A stretch of DNA of 6,912 nucleotides, taken from assembly GCA_020200935.1 (NCBI GenBank), contig JAIVHR010000035.1:1-6912 (forward strand), written 5' to 3'. Both the position numbers and the translations under genes were made by a program. The notes below the pieces were generated by a model. That model ran no database searches and had not been told where the DNA came from. It saw only the letters and a program-made list of their open reading frames with translations. Position 1 is the stretch's first letter, and each line of letters opens with the position of its first letter. This document shows, piece by piece, positions 1 through 6,475 of this stretch. The stretch is from Sphingomonadales bacterium (lineage in GTDB: Bacteria > Pseudomonadota > Alphaproteobacteria > Sphingomonadales > Sphingomonadaceae).

Positions 1-201
1 ATCGGCGCGCGGCCCCAAAAACTCAACCGCCCGAATGCGTTCCTGCGCGAATTGCGCCTCGTCGCCCGAACCGAACGGCTCGCCGCAAGGCGAGTCGCGG
101 GGATGCGGGCTTAATTTGACTTTAACGCCCTTACGCCACAGTGATTCTGCCCGGGTTGCGCGGCAAAGCGCGGGCGAGAAGATCACTCAGCGGGGCTGTA
201 T
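1..201. other. Leader region upstream of the M23 gene, no confident gene
   Basis: No complete gene is visible here. The plus frame beginning at base 1 is open to a TAA at 112-114 and could be the last 37 codons of an upstream gene; its peptide is Arg-rich and not recognisable. The minus frame ending at base 1 is also open over 1-150, and part of it reads like ordinary protein, but it has no ATG, GTG or TTG start near the AT-rich stretch, so neither reading is supported. Bases 111-125 hold a CtrA-type box, listed separately. The rest, 126-201, is a GC-rich leader to the TTG start of the peptidase gene. Confidence 0.35.
111..125 (+). promoter_or_regulatory. CtrA-type binding box (TTAA-N7-TTAA)
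   Basis: The sequence TTAATTTGACTTTAA is a perfect match to the alphaproteobacterial CtrA consensus TTAA-N7-TTAA. It lies 77 bp before the proposed TTG start of the M23 peptidase gene, in an AT-rich island within GC-rich DNA. The internal TTGACT (116-121) also resembles a sigma-70 -35 element, but no good -10 follows at 16-18 bp. CtrA commonly controls cell-cycle, envelope and division genes, so regulation of a murein hydrolase is plausible. Binding itself is inferred from the motif alone. Confidence 0.5.
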
Positions 202-1608
202 TTGTTTCAGAGAAGTCACTTTCAGGGCGGCGACGGCGGCGGGGCGGCAACGCTTCCGCTCGATCGATCGCTGCCGCCCGACGACGGGAAGTTCGACAAG
301 CTGCTGCGCGAAATCGACCTTGTCGTCGATCTCGGCGCCCAGATCGGCAGCCGGACATGGTGGCGCGGCGCGCTGACCTGCACGGCGCTGTGCGCTTCGA
401 TGCTGTTCCTCGCGCCGGGCGTTCAGGCGCTGCCCGAGATACCGAGCGCGATGGATGCCGAGCAATGGGACGAGGCGCGCGCCCAGGCGATCACGCCGCT
501 CGCCTATGGCGCCGATACCGGCCGCCGGATGGCCGCCACCGGCGCCGTCGAGCCGCTCGCCGACACCCCCGAACGGCCGAAGGTCGAACTGACCGCCACC
601 CTGGGACGCGGCGACGGTTTCGCCCGCGTGCTCGAACGCGCCGGCGTCGCGCGCGATCAGGCCAGGGAAATCGAGACGATGGTCGCGGCACTCATCCCGG
701 TCGAGGATATCGAGGCCGGAACGCCGATGAAAATCGTGCTCGGCCGCCGCCCCAACCGGACCGTGCCGCGCCCGGTCGACGAGGTCAGCTTCCGCGCCCG
801 GCTCGATCTGCGGATCGAGCTCGCCCGTGCCGACGGCCGGCTGATGGCCGACGCCGTCGCGATCGCCGTCGACGATACGCCGCTGCGCATTCGGGGGCGC
901 GTCGGATCGAGCCTCTATCGCTCGGCCCGCGCCGCCGGCGCGCCGCCCTCGGCGATCCAGGACTTTCTCCGCGCCGTCGGCACCCAGCTTTCGATCGAGC
1001 GCGACATACCGGCAAGCGCAACCTTCGACATGATCATCGAGCATCGCCGTGCCGAGACCGGCGAGACCGAGCTGGGCCAGGTGCTCTATGCCGGGATCGA
1101 ACGCGGCGATCGCAAGACGCAGCTTTTGCGCTGGACGGTCGGCGGCAATTCGCAATGGTTCGAGGCCAGCGGCGTCGGCCGTTCGACCGGCGAGATGCTG
1201 ATGCCGGTCTCCGGCCGGATCAGTTCGGGTTTCGGTTCGCGCCGCCATCCGATCCTCGGCGGCAGCCGGATGCATACCGGGATCGACATCGCGGCCGGCT
1301 ACGGCACGCCGATCCGCGCGGCGGCGACCGGCACCGTCAACTATTCGGGCCGCAATGGCGGCTACGGCAATTACGTCCGGATCAACCATGGCGGCGGAAC
1401 CCAGACCGCCTACGCCCATATGGGCCGGAAGGTCGATCCGCGTTCGGTGCGCTTTATCGAACAGGCGCAGCTCACTGGCGCCGAACTCGCGCGCTTCCGC
1501 TCGACCTTGGTGAGCCTGCTCAATGTCGAGCCCGGCGCCGCATTGCGCCGCGAGCGAACCGAGAGGGCGTCGGCCGATCGGCGTACGGGTGGCGCTTCAC
1601 GCAGTTAG
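202..1608 (+). CDS. M23 (LytM-type) murein endopeptidase, membrane-anchored, catalytic domain internally deleted
   Basis: A 468-residue protein of the sphingomonad M23 peptidase type. Family members cut peptide cross-links of periplasmic peptidoglycan. I see a short cytoplasmic N-terminus, one membrane segment near residues 56-72, a Csd3/OapA-like substrate-occluding region (about 128-300), and the M23 core from about 332. The core shows SGFGSRRHPI, then HTGID with zinc ligands H358 and D362, and AYAHM with H406. Directly after H406-M-G-R-K comes VDPRSVRF, which normally follows the domain. About 35-40 residues carrying the HLH motif, with a zinc ligand and the catalytic His, are therefore missing in frame, so the enzyme is probably inactive unless the deletion is an assembly error. 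TTG at 202 is chosen because GCGGGG ends 6 nt upstream and the first in-frame ATG (codon 67) would lie inside the membrane segment; CTG at 196 is possible. A CtrA-type box lies upstream. Confidence 0.85.
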   Translation: MFQRSHFQGGDGGGAATLPLDRSLPPDDGKFDKLLREIDLVVDLGAQIGSRTWWRGALTCTALCASMLFLAPGVQALPEIPSAMDAEQWDEARAQAITPLAYGADTGRRMAATGAVEPLADTPERPKVELTATLGRGDGFARVLERAGVARDQAREIETMVAALIPVEDIEAGTPMKIVLGRRPNRTVPRPVDEVSFRARLDLRIELARADGRLMADAVAIAVDDTPLRIRGRVGSSLYRSARAAGAPPSAIQDFLRAVGTQLSIERDIPASATFDMIIEHRRAETGETELGQVLYAGIERGDRKTQLLRWTVGGNSQWFEASGVGRSTGEMLMPVSGRISSGFGSRRHPILGGSRMHTGIDIAAGYGTPIRAAATGTVNYSGRNGGYGNYVRINHGGGTQTAYAHMGRKVDPRSVRFIEQAQLTGAELARFRSTLVSLLNVEPGAALRRERTERASADRRTGGASRS

Positions 1609-1692
1609 ACTGGCCTCGACCGATTGATCTTCTTTCAGTTGGGATTACCACTCTCGCAAGGCGAATTGCCTGTTCAGCGGGAGTTTGTGACC

Positions 1693-2937
1693 ATGCGTCG
1701 AAGGAGAGACGGTAAACCGGTATGGGTCTGTGAGGACCCCGAAGCCTCGGCCTATTTGACGCGGATCGAGCTGCGCGAATCTGGCGGCACGTATGACGAG
1801 GCATGGCTCCAAGAGCTGATCCATTGTTTCCCTGAAATCGTGCCTGTGGATCAAATTGATCCCGGGTTCGGCGACTTGATTGCCGTTTGCCGGGAACTAC
1901 CACTTGTTTTCGGAGCTAGCCGTTCAGGCGCGCTCGACAATCTTTTGATGACGCCAGAGGGCCGACTCGTTTTGGTCGAAGCCAAACTCTGGCGTAACCC
2001 GGAGTCTCGGCGGAAAGTTGTAGCGCAAGCGATCGAATACGCCAGCGCGGTTTTTTCGATGTCGTATGAAGAATTTGAGAAGGCTATATTGAATGCCCGC
2101 AAACCTGAAACCGAACAGTTCAAAAGTCTCCACGCCTATATGGAGAGCCGATGCCCAGTCATCAGTGAGGAGGAATTTATCGACTCCGTCACGCTGAACT
2201 TGAAACGCGGTCGTGCAATAATTGTAGTGGTCGGTGACGGGATAAGAGAAGACATCCGGCCGCTCATCGATATTCTCCAGGGGCATGCCGGCGATCGTTT
2301 TGTGTTTGGATTGGTCGAACTGGGAATTTTCGATGTGCCCGGGGGTCAGCAAAGAATTATCGTTCCTTCCGTACTCGCACAGACGACGCTCTTGGAGCGG
2401 GGGGTGGTGCGAATCCAGGACCAGGCACACGGTACCGAAATTTTGATCGAGCCGCCGGAAGAAGATCCGAAAAGGCAACCGGTCCGGTCGGCGAGTATGG
2501 GCGAAGATGAATTCTACGAAAAATTACGCGAACGCGATGCGAGGTATCCGGTTCTCCTGAAGGAATTTCTGGCGCAGCTCGATCAATTCGGAGTGTATCC
2601 GGAACATCTGCGATCCCTGAATATCAAACGCGAGGCTCCAAGCGGCAACCCATTCAATTTCGCTTCGATATCCAAGGACGGCTGGGTGGATACCAATCCC
2701 GCGACTTGGTGGGACCGTGGAGAGATAGGCTTAGCCTACAATAATTCGCTTGCGACTTTGATCGGCGGGGAGGTGCGCGAAATATCCGGCTCCCAGTCTG
2801 CTCTTCGCACTGCTGCTGGAAAGACGCCGCAGCTAGGTGATTTGCTTCCCGGCCATGCCCAAGGCTGGTTGGAGGCGATCGGACAATATATTGAGCGCGC
2901 CGAGGATGAGCTGGGAGGACAAGCAGCCGACGGGTGA
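1693..2937 (+). CDS. PD-(D/E)XK nuclease-like protein, low-GC, probably horizontally acquired
   Basis: A 414-residue protein. The N-terminal half carries a convincing PD-(D/E)XK signature: an early acidic helix (LQELI, E41), D82 in ALDNLL, E96-x-K98 in VEAK, and Q112/E115 in AQAIEYA. These are the usual metal-binding and catalytic positions of the fold, so DNA cleavage or DNA binding is inferred; the substrate is unknown. Residues about 270-400 form a second, unrecognised domain with conserved-looking aromatics (WVDTNPATWWDRGEIGLAYNN). No membrane segment or signal peptide is visible. ATG at 1693 is preferred because GCGGGAG (1677-1683) sits 9 nt upstream; the frame opens at a TTG at 1624, which lacks a ribosome site. 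Codon use is visibly less GC-biased than in both neighbours, which suggests transfer. The stop lies 21 bp from the convergent herA stop. It could be a solitary repair or restriction-type nuclease or a defence effector. Confidence 0.75.
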   Translation: MRRRRDGKPVWVCEDPEASAYLTRIELRESGGTYDEAWLQELIHCFPEIVPVDQIDPGFGDLIAVCRELPLVFGASRSGALDNLLMTPEGRLVLVEAKLWRNPESRRKVVAQAIEYASAVFSMSYEEFEKAILNARKPETEQFKSLHAYMESRCPVISEEEFIDSVTLNLKRGRAIIVVVGDGIREDIRPLIDILQGHAGDRFVFGLVELGIFDVPGGQQRIIVPSVLAQTTLLERGVVRIQDQAHGTEILIEPPEEDPKRQPVRSASMGEDEFYEKLRERDARYPVLLKEFLAQLDQFGVYPEHLRSLNIKREAPSGNPFNFASISKDGWVDTNPATWWDRGEIGLAYNNSLATLIGGEVREISGSQSALRTAAGKTPQLGDLLPGHAQGWLEAIGQYIERAEDELGGQAADG

Positions 2938-2958
2938 TTCCTCAATTTTAGCTAGGTG

Positions 2959-4653
2959 CTACCGCCCCTGGCAGCGCCAGCGGGTGATGGTGCGGTCGAT
3001 GATGCCGGGCTCGTCGCCGACATGGGTCCACAATTCGGAGAACTTGGGATCGGTCGAGGCCGGGCGCTTTTCCTCTTCGAGCGTGTCGAAGCTGATGCGG
3101 ATCGGCACCGAGACGCCCTCGCCGCAAACGATGCATTCGCGGTTCCTGAGCGCCGGGATGACGTCGAGAAAGCCGCGCGCGCCTTCGGGCATCGCGGCCT
3201 TGACATGCGCCTGGTCGCGCTCGTTGTTGAGCCGCATCGCGAGGATCGTACCGCATTGCGAGAGCACGCCTTCGGCAAGATCCGACGGGCGCTGGGTGAC
3301 GAGCCCCAGCGACACGCCGTATTTGCGGCCTTCCTTGGCGATCCGGTTCAAAATCCTGCCGACCGCCGATTCGCCGCCGTCGCGGCCCGATGGGATGTAG
3401 CGGTGCGCCTCCTCGCAGACCAGCAGCACCGGCCGCTGCGCCTCGTTGCGCGACCAGATCGCATAGTCGAACACCATGCGCGAAAGCACCGCGACGACGA
3501 CCGAGGTGATGTCCGACGGCACGCCCGAAACGTCGACGATCGAGATCGGCTTTCCGTGCGCCGGCAGCCGGAAAATCTTGGCGACGAATTCGGGCATGGT
3601 GTCGGCGACGAGCATGCCCGAGAACATGAAATTATAGCGCGGATCGGCCTTCAGTTCCTCGATCTTGCTCTTGAGCCGGGCATAGGGCGCGATGTCCTTG
3701 GCGGCGTCGAGCTGGCCCATATCGTTCTGGATCAGCGACAAGAGGTCGGACAACAGATAGGGGATCGGGCTGTCGACGGTCAGCCGCGGCACTTCCTCGC
3801 CGAGCTTGTTCTTGGCGCGCGCGGCGAGCAGGCATTTGGCGAGAATGTCGCGGTCGCGCTGCGATTCGGATCCGTTGGCGGTGACGAAGACCTCGCAATG
3901 CTCCTCGAAATTCATCAGCCAGTAGGGCAGCGCGATATTGTTGACGTCGAAGATCTCGCCGGCGCCCTTGAAGGCGGCGCTATATTCGCCGTGCGGATCG
4001 ACCATCACGATATGCGCCTCGGGCGCGAGCTGGCAGATCCGGTGGAGAATCAGCGCGACGGCGGTCGATTTGCCGGTGCCGGTCGAGCCGAGCACCGCGA
4101 AATGCTTGCTCAGCATCGGATCGACATAGAGCGCGCCGCGAATGTCCTTGGTCGGATAGACGGTGCCGATTTCGATATGCGGCCGCTCGTCGGTGGCGAA
4201 CATCTGCTGCATGTCGCGATCGGTGACCGCGAGCACCGGCGATCCGGGAACCGGATAGCGGGTGACGCCGCGGCGGAAATTGGTGACGTCCTGGGTGCCG
4301 AGGATCTTCTGGCCCTCGCCGAGAAAGTCGATGAAGGCGAAGACCATGTTCGCCTGGCCGGCATCGGCTGACAGGGTGCGGACATTGGCGATCAGCCAAT
4401 TGTCGCCGACCTGGACCTTGACCTGGCTGCCGACCTGACCGGCCATCGCGAGCGTCGCATCGTCGGCCTCGCGCACCCTGGCGAGCATCGATCCGTCGAT
4501 CGCGATGCGCGAGCTCGACCCGGCGATCTCGACGACCTGGCCGATGACGATGCCGTCGTCTTCTTCAACGTCCGGCACCGCCCCGTCGACGGGCCTGTCG
4601 GCGGGTTCGATTTCCTCGGCCGCGATCGGCCGGAAGGCCCCCATGTCGGTCAT
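2959..4653 (-). CDS. HerA-like (DUF87) hexameric P-loop ATPase / DNA translocase
   Basis: A 564-residue ATPase of the HerA/FtsK superfamily. An N-terminal HAS-barrel-like region (about 33-130) precedes the ATPase core. Walker A is GSTGTGKST (189-197), followed by MVDPHGEY (217-224). Walker B is PVLLVCEEAH (408-417) with E414/E415, sensor-type TQRPSDL spans 453-459, and an arginine-finger-like region MRLNNERDQ spans 473-481. All key residues are present, so it should be an active ring translocase acting on DNA in the cytoplasm. Characterised HerA proteins pump DNA and work with a nuclease such as NurA in end resection, or with effectors in phage defence; the partner here is not evident. Codon use is strongly GC-biased and matches the surrounding chromosome, so it looks native. 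The ATG at 4653 has a weak purine-rich site (GCGAG...GAGA) just upstream. It is transcribed away from the TIGR02186 gene across a 103-bp gap and converges with the nuclease-like gene. Confidence 0.93.
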   Translation of the reverse strand: MTDMGAFRPIAAEEIEPADRPVDGAVPDVEEDDGIVIGQVVEIAGSSSRIAIDGSMLARVREADDATLAMAGQVGSQVKVQVGDNWLIANVRTLSADAGQANMVFAFIDFLGEGQKILGTQDVTNFRRGVTRYPVPGSPVLAVTDRDMQQMFATDERPHIEIGTVYPTKDIRGALYVDPMLSKHFAVLGSTGTGKSTAVALILHRICQLAPEAHIVMVDPHGEYSAAFKGAGEIFDVNNIALPYWLMNFEEHCEVFVTANGSESQRDRDILAKCLLAARAKNKLGEEVPRLTVDSPIPYLLSDLLSLIQNDMGQLDAAKDIAPYARLKSKIEELKADPRYNFMFSGMLVADTMPEFVAKIFRLPAHGKPISIVDVSGVPSDITSVVVAVLSRMVFDYAIWSRNEAQRPVLLVCEEAHRYIPSGRDGGESAVGRILNRIAKEGRKYGVSLGLVTQRPSDLAEGVLSQCGTILAMRLNNERDQAHVKAAMPEGARGFLDVIPALRNRECIVCGEGVSVPIRISFDTLEEEKRPASTDPKFSELWTHVGDEPGIIDRTITRWRCQGR

Positions 4654-4705
4654 TCTCTACTCGCTAGCAATCAGCCACTCACATGCCGGTGCTTCTAGCC
4701 ACGCA

Positions 4706-4741
4706 AAGGTAAAATAATTGCATACCTTGAGTGTTAGCCAA
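4706..4741 (-). promoter_or_regulatory. Candidate herA promoter overlapped by an inverted repeat
   Basis: On the minus strand TTGGCT (4741-4736) and ATTATT (4718-4713), 17 bp apart, form a weak sigma-70-like promoter pointing into herA, about 60 bp before its ATG. An inverted repeat, AAGGTA (4706-4711) and TACCTT (4723-4728) with an 11-bp spacer, straddles the proposed -10, a typical operator placement. This is the most AT-rich stretch between 2950 and the window end. Both elements are short, and no particular regulator can be named. Confidence 0.3.
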
Positions 4742-4756
4742 GGGTTTCGGCGGGCA

Positions 4757-5515
4757 TCAGATGCGGCGGAAAACCTGGCCAGCGATCCAGCCGAGCGCCA
4801 GCGAGACAAACACCGCGGCGAGGCCGTAGAGCAACCCGTGGCGCTCGGCGGCGATAGCGACAAAGCGCTCGAAGCCCGATTTGGCTATCCGGATCTCGCG
4901 CACCTCGCCGGCGATCACCCGCCCGTCGCTGATCAGGAAGGTTTCGGCGGTATAGTCGCCGACCGGCACCCGCGCCGGAATGTCGATCCGGGCGCTGTAG
5001 AGCACCCCCTCGGTGAGTTCGACCGCGCCGGGATGCTCCTCATAGAGCCCGCCGCGGCTTCTGAGGTCGACGAGGCCGGCGGCGAAGCGGCGCGCCTCGG
5101 CGGGCGGATTGTCGCTCGCCGGGGAAAGCTGAAGGCTGTCGATGCCGAGTTCGTAGATCGCCGCCGTGCGCTCGTCGACGATCTCGTCCAACGGCCGTGC
5201 GCTGGCGATCGCGTAGAATGCCGGCGCCGAGCGGAAGCGCGCCTGGGCGGCATTGGTCTAGATCCCCATCCGCTGCTGTTTCTCGCGCATCAGGATCGAC
5301 TGTTCGGGCCCCTTGAGCACGACGACGATATCGGCCGGCTCTGCGGGAATGCGCCCGCCCGGATAGAGCACAGCGCCGTAGATCATCAGCTCGGCGCCGG
5401 TAAAGCTGTAGATGATTTCGACCTCCTGCTGGCTGACCGCGGGCACCAGCCGGGGCCGCGCCTGCCCCATCAGCAGCGGCGCGAGCAGAGCGAGGAGCAG
5501 GGCCCAGCGCATCAT
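4757..5515 (-). pseudogene. TIGR02186 / PF09608 membrane-anchored protein, interrupted by an in-frame amber codon
   Basis: The reading frame from ATG 5515 to TGA 4757 spans 252 codons before the final stop and matches the alphaproteobacterial TIGR02186 family, whose genes sit beside TSUP permeases. Visible parts are a signal peptide (about 1-18, MMRWALLLALLAP), a periplasmic beta-rich domain with IIYSFTGAELMIYGAV and VVVLKGP, and a C-terminal membrane segment in LLYGLAAVFVSLALGWIAG followed by basic FRRI. Codon 86 is TAG (5260-5258), in the context MREKQQRMGI-stop-TN. The family has Trp here (GIWxN), so one base change, TGG to TAG, explains it. The frame continues uninterrupted and well conserved (ARFRSAPAFYAIA...), implying a recent lesion, sequencing error or suppressed stop. 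The nearest downstream ATG is out of frame. Without readthrough an 85-residue fragment lacking the anchor would result. The start overlaps the permease stop (ATGA), so translation is probably coupled. Confidence 0.88.
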
Positions 5516-6426
5516 GACAGCTCGATCGAATAGATTTCGTCGGGCCGCCAGGCGAGACCGAGCGCCATCCGGACGGCGACGATGATGACCAAAGCGGCGA
5601 GCAGCAGCCGCAGCCATTCGGGATCGATCCGCGAGGCGAGCCGGGTACCGAGCTGGGCGCCGGCGACGCCGCCGATCAGCAGCAACACGGCGAGCACGAT
5701 ATCGACGGCACGGGTGGTCAAGGCATGGACCATCGTCGTCGAGGCGGCGACGAAGAGGATCTGGAACAAAGAGGTGCCGACCACCACCCGGGTCGACATG
5801 CCGAGCAGGTAGATCATCGCCGGCACGAGGATGAAGCCGCCGCCGATGCCGAGCATGACGGTCAGCGTGCCGACCGCGAAGCCGATCGCGAAGGGCGCGA
5901 TCGGCGAGATATAAAGGCCCGAGCGGTAAAAGCGCCAGCGCATCGGCAGCGCGGCGATCAGCGGATGGTGGCGGCGCGCCGGCGGCTTGATCGGCCGGCC
6001 GCTGCGCTTGGCGTCGATCACCGTCTTGGCTTCGCGGATCATCAGCACGCCGATGCCGCCGAGCAGCAGCACATAGAGTATCGCCACCGTGACATCGATC
6101 TGGCCGATCCGTTGCAGTTCGAGGAACAGCAGTCCGCCGGCGATCGTCCCGGTGACGCCGCCGGCGACGAGCACGCCGCCCATCCGGAAATCGACCCCCT
6201 TGCCCCGCGCATGGGCGATCGCGCCCGATATGCTGGTGCCGGCGATCTGCGTCGTCGAGGAGGCGACGGCGACCGCAGGCGAGATGCCGTAGAAGATCAG
6301 CAGCGGGGTGGTGAGAAATCCGCCGCCGACCCCGAACATTCCCGAAAGCATGCCGACCAGAAGGCCGAGCAGGATGATCACCCCGGCATGGACCGACAAT
6401 TCGGCGATCGGCAGGTAGATATCCAT
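5512..6426 (-). CDS. TSUP (TauE/SafE) family permease
   Basis: A 304-residue polytopic inner-membrane protein of the TSUP family (PF01925, 4-toluene sulfonate uptake/sulfite exporter), of usual length. It shows the internal duplication typical of the family: GMFGVGGGFLTTPLL (29-43) and VMLGIGGGFILVPAM (190-204), each followed by hydrophobic helices. A basic cytoplasmic loop (about 133-170, with RPIKPPARRHHP) separates the halves. Family members move sulfite, sulfoacetate or related organosulfur anions; the true substrate cannot be read from sequence. ATG 6426 is preferred over the upstream in-frame ATG at 6558, because the extra 44 residues are Arg/Ala-rich and overlap the end of the preceding gene. 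The ribosome site is weak (AGG very near the ATG). The gene overlaps the TIGR02186 gene by 4 bp, a pair often seen together, which suggests a permease with an accessory periplasmic-domain partner. It lies 49 bp after the preceding minus-strand gene, so an operon is likely. Confidence 0.9.
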   Translation of the reverse strand: MDIYLPIAELSVHAGVIILLGLLVGMLSGMFGVGGGFLTTPLLIFYGISPAVAVASSTTQIAGTSISGAIAHARGKGVDFRMGGVLVAGGVTGTIAGGLLFLELQRIGQIDVTVAILYVLLLGGIGVLMIREAKTVIDAKRSGRPIKPPARRHHPLIAALPMRWRFYRSGLYISPIAPFAIGFAVGTLTVMLGIGGGFILVPAMIYLLGMSTRVVVGTSLFQILFVAASTTMVHALTTRAVDIVLAVLLLIGGVAGAQLGTRLASRIDPEWLRLLLAALVIIVAVRMALGLAWRPDEIYSIELS

Positions 6427-6475
6427 CACCTGCGCGATTAGCGCCTTTGCCCGGCGAGCGGAAGCTGCGCGGTGG

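Noticed and set aside
1624..1692. TTG at 1624 as the start of the nuclease-like protein
   Set aside because: There is no ribosome site before it, and the 23 extra residues add nothing domain-like. ATG 1693 has GCGGGAG at good spacing.
141..1715. A 524-codon plus-strand open frame overlapping the M23 gene
   Set aside because: It is a shadow frame. Its product is extremely Arg-rich and without domains, while the overlapping frame encodes a recognisable M23 protein.
1924..2478. A 184-codon minus-strand open frame inside the nuclease-like gene
   Set aside because: The plus-strand frame has a ribosome site, full-length coverage and a catalytic signature. The minus frame has none of these.
2965..2983. 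Hairpin CTGGC-AGC-GCCAG as a transcription terminator
   Set aside because: It lies inside the herA coding end, the stem is only five uninterrupted pairs, and no T run follows on the plus strand.
2956..4371. A 471-codon plus-strand open frame antisense to herA
   Set aside because: Long antisense frames are expected opposite GC-rich genes. The product is full of Arg, Asp and His with no motif, whereas the minus strand has complete Walker motifs.
2959..4653. HerA together with the neighbouring nuclease as a defined two-gene defence operon
   Set aside because: The genes are convergent, differ in base composition and share no promoter. The HerA looks like native chromosome, so functional pairing is only a hypothesis.
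4933..5253. Translation restart at the ATG just after the amber codon
   Set aside because: That ATG (5247-5245 or nearby) is out of frame with the TIGR02186 protein and yields an Arg/Ser-rich shadow product. It would not rescue the gene.
4718..5533. A 271-codon plus-strand open frame opposite the TIGR02186 gene
   Set aside because: It is an antisense shadow. It spans the amber codon only because it reads the other strand, and it shows no family features.
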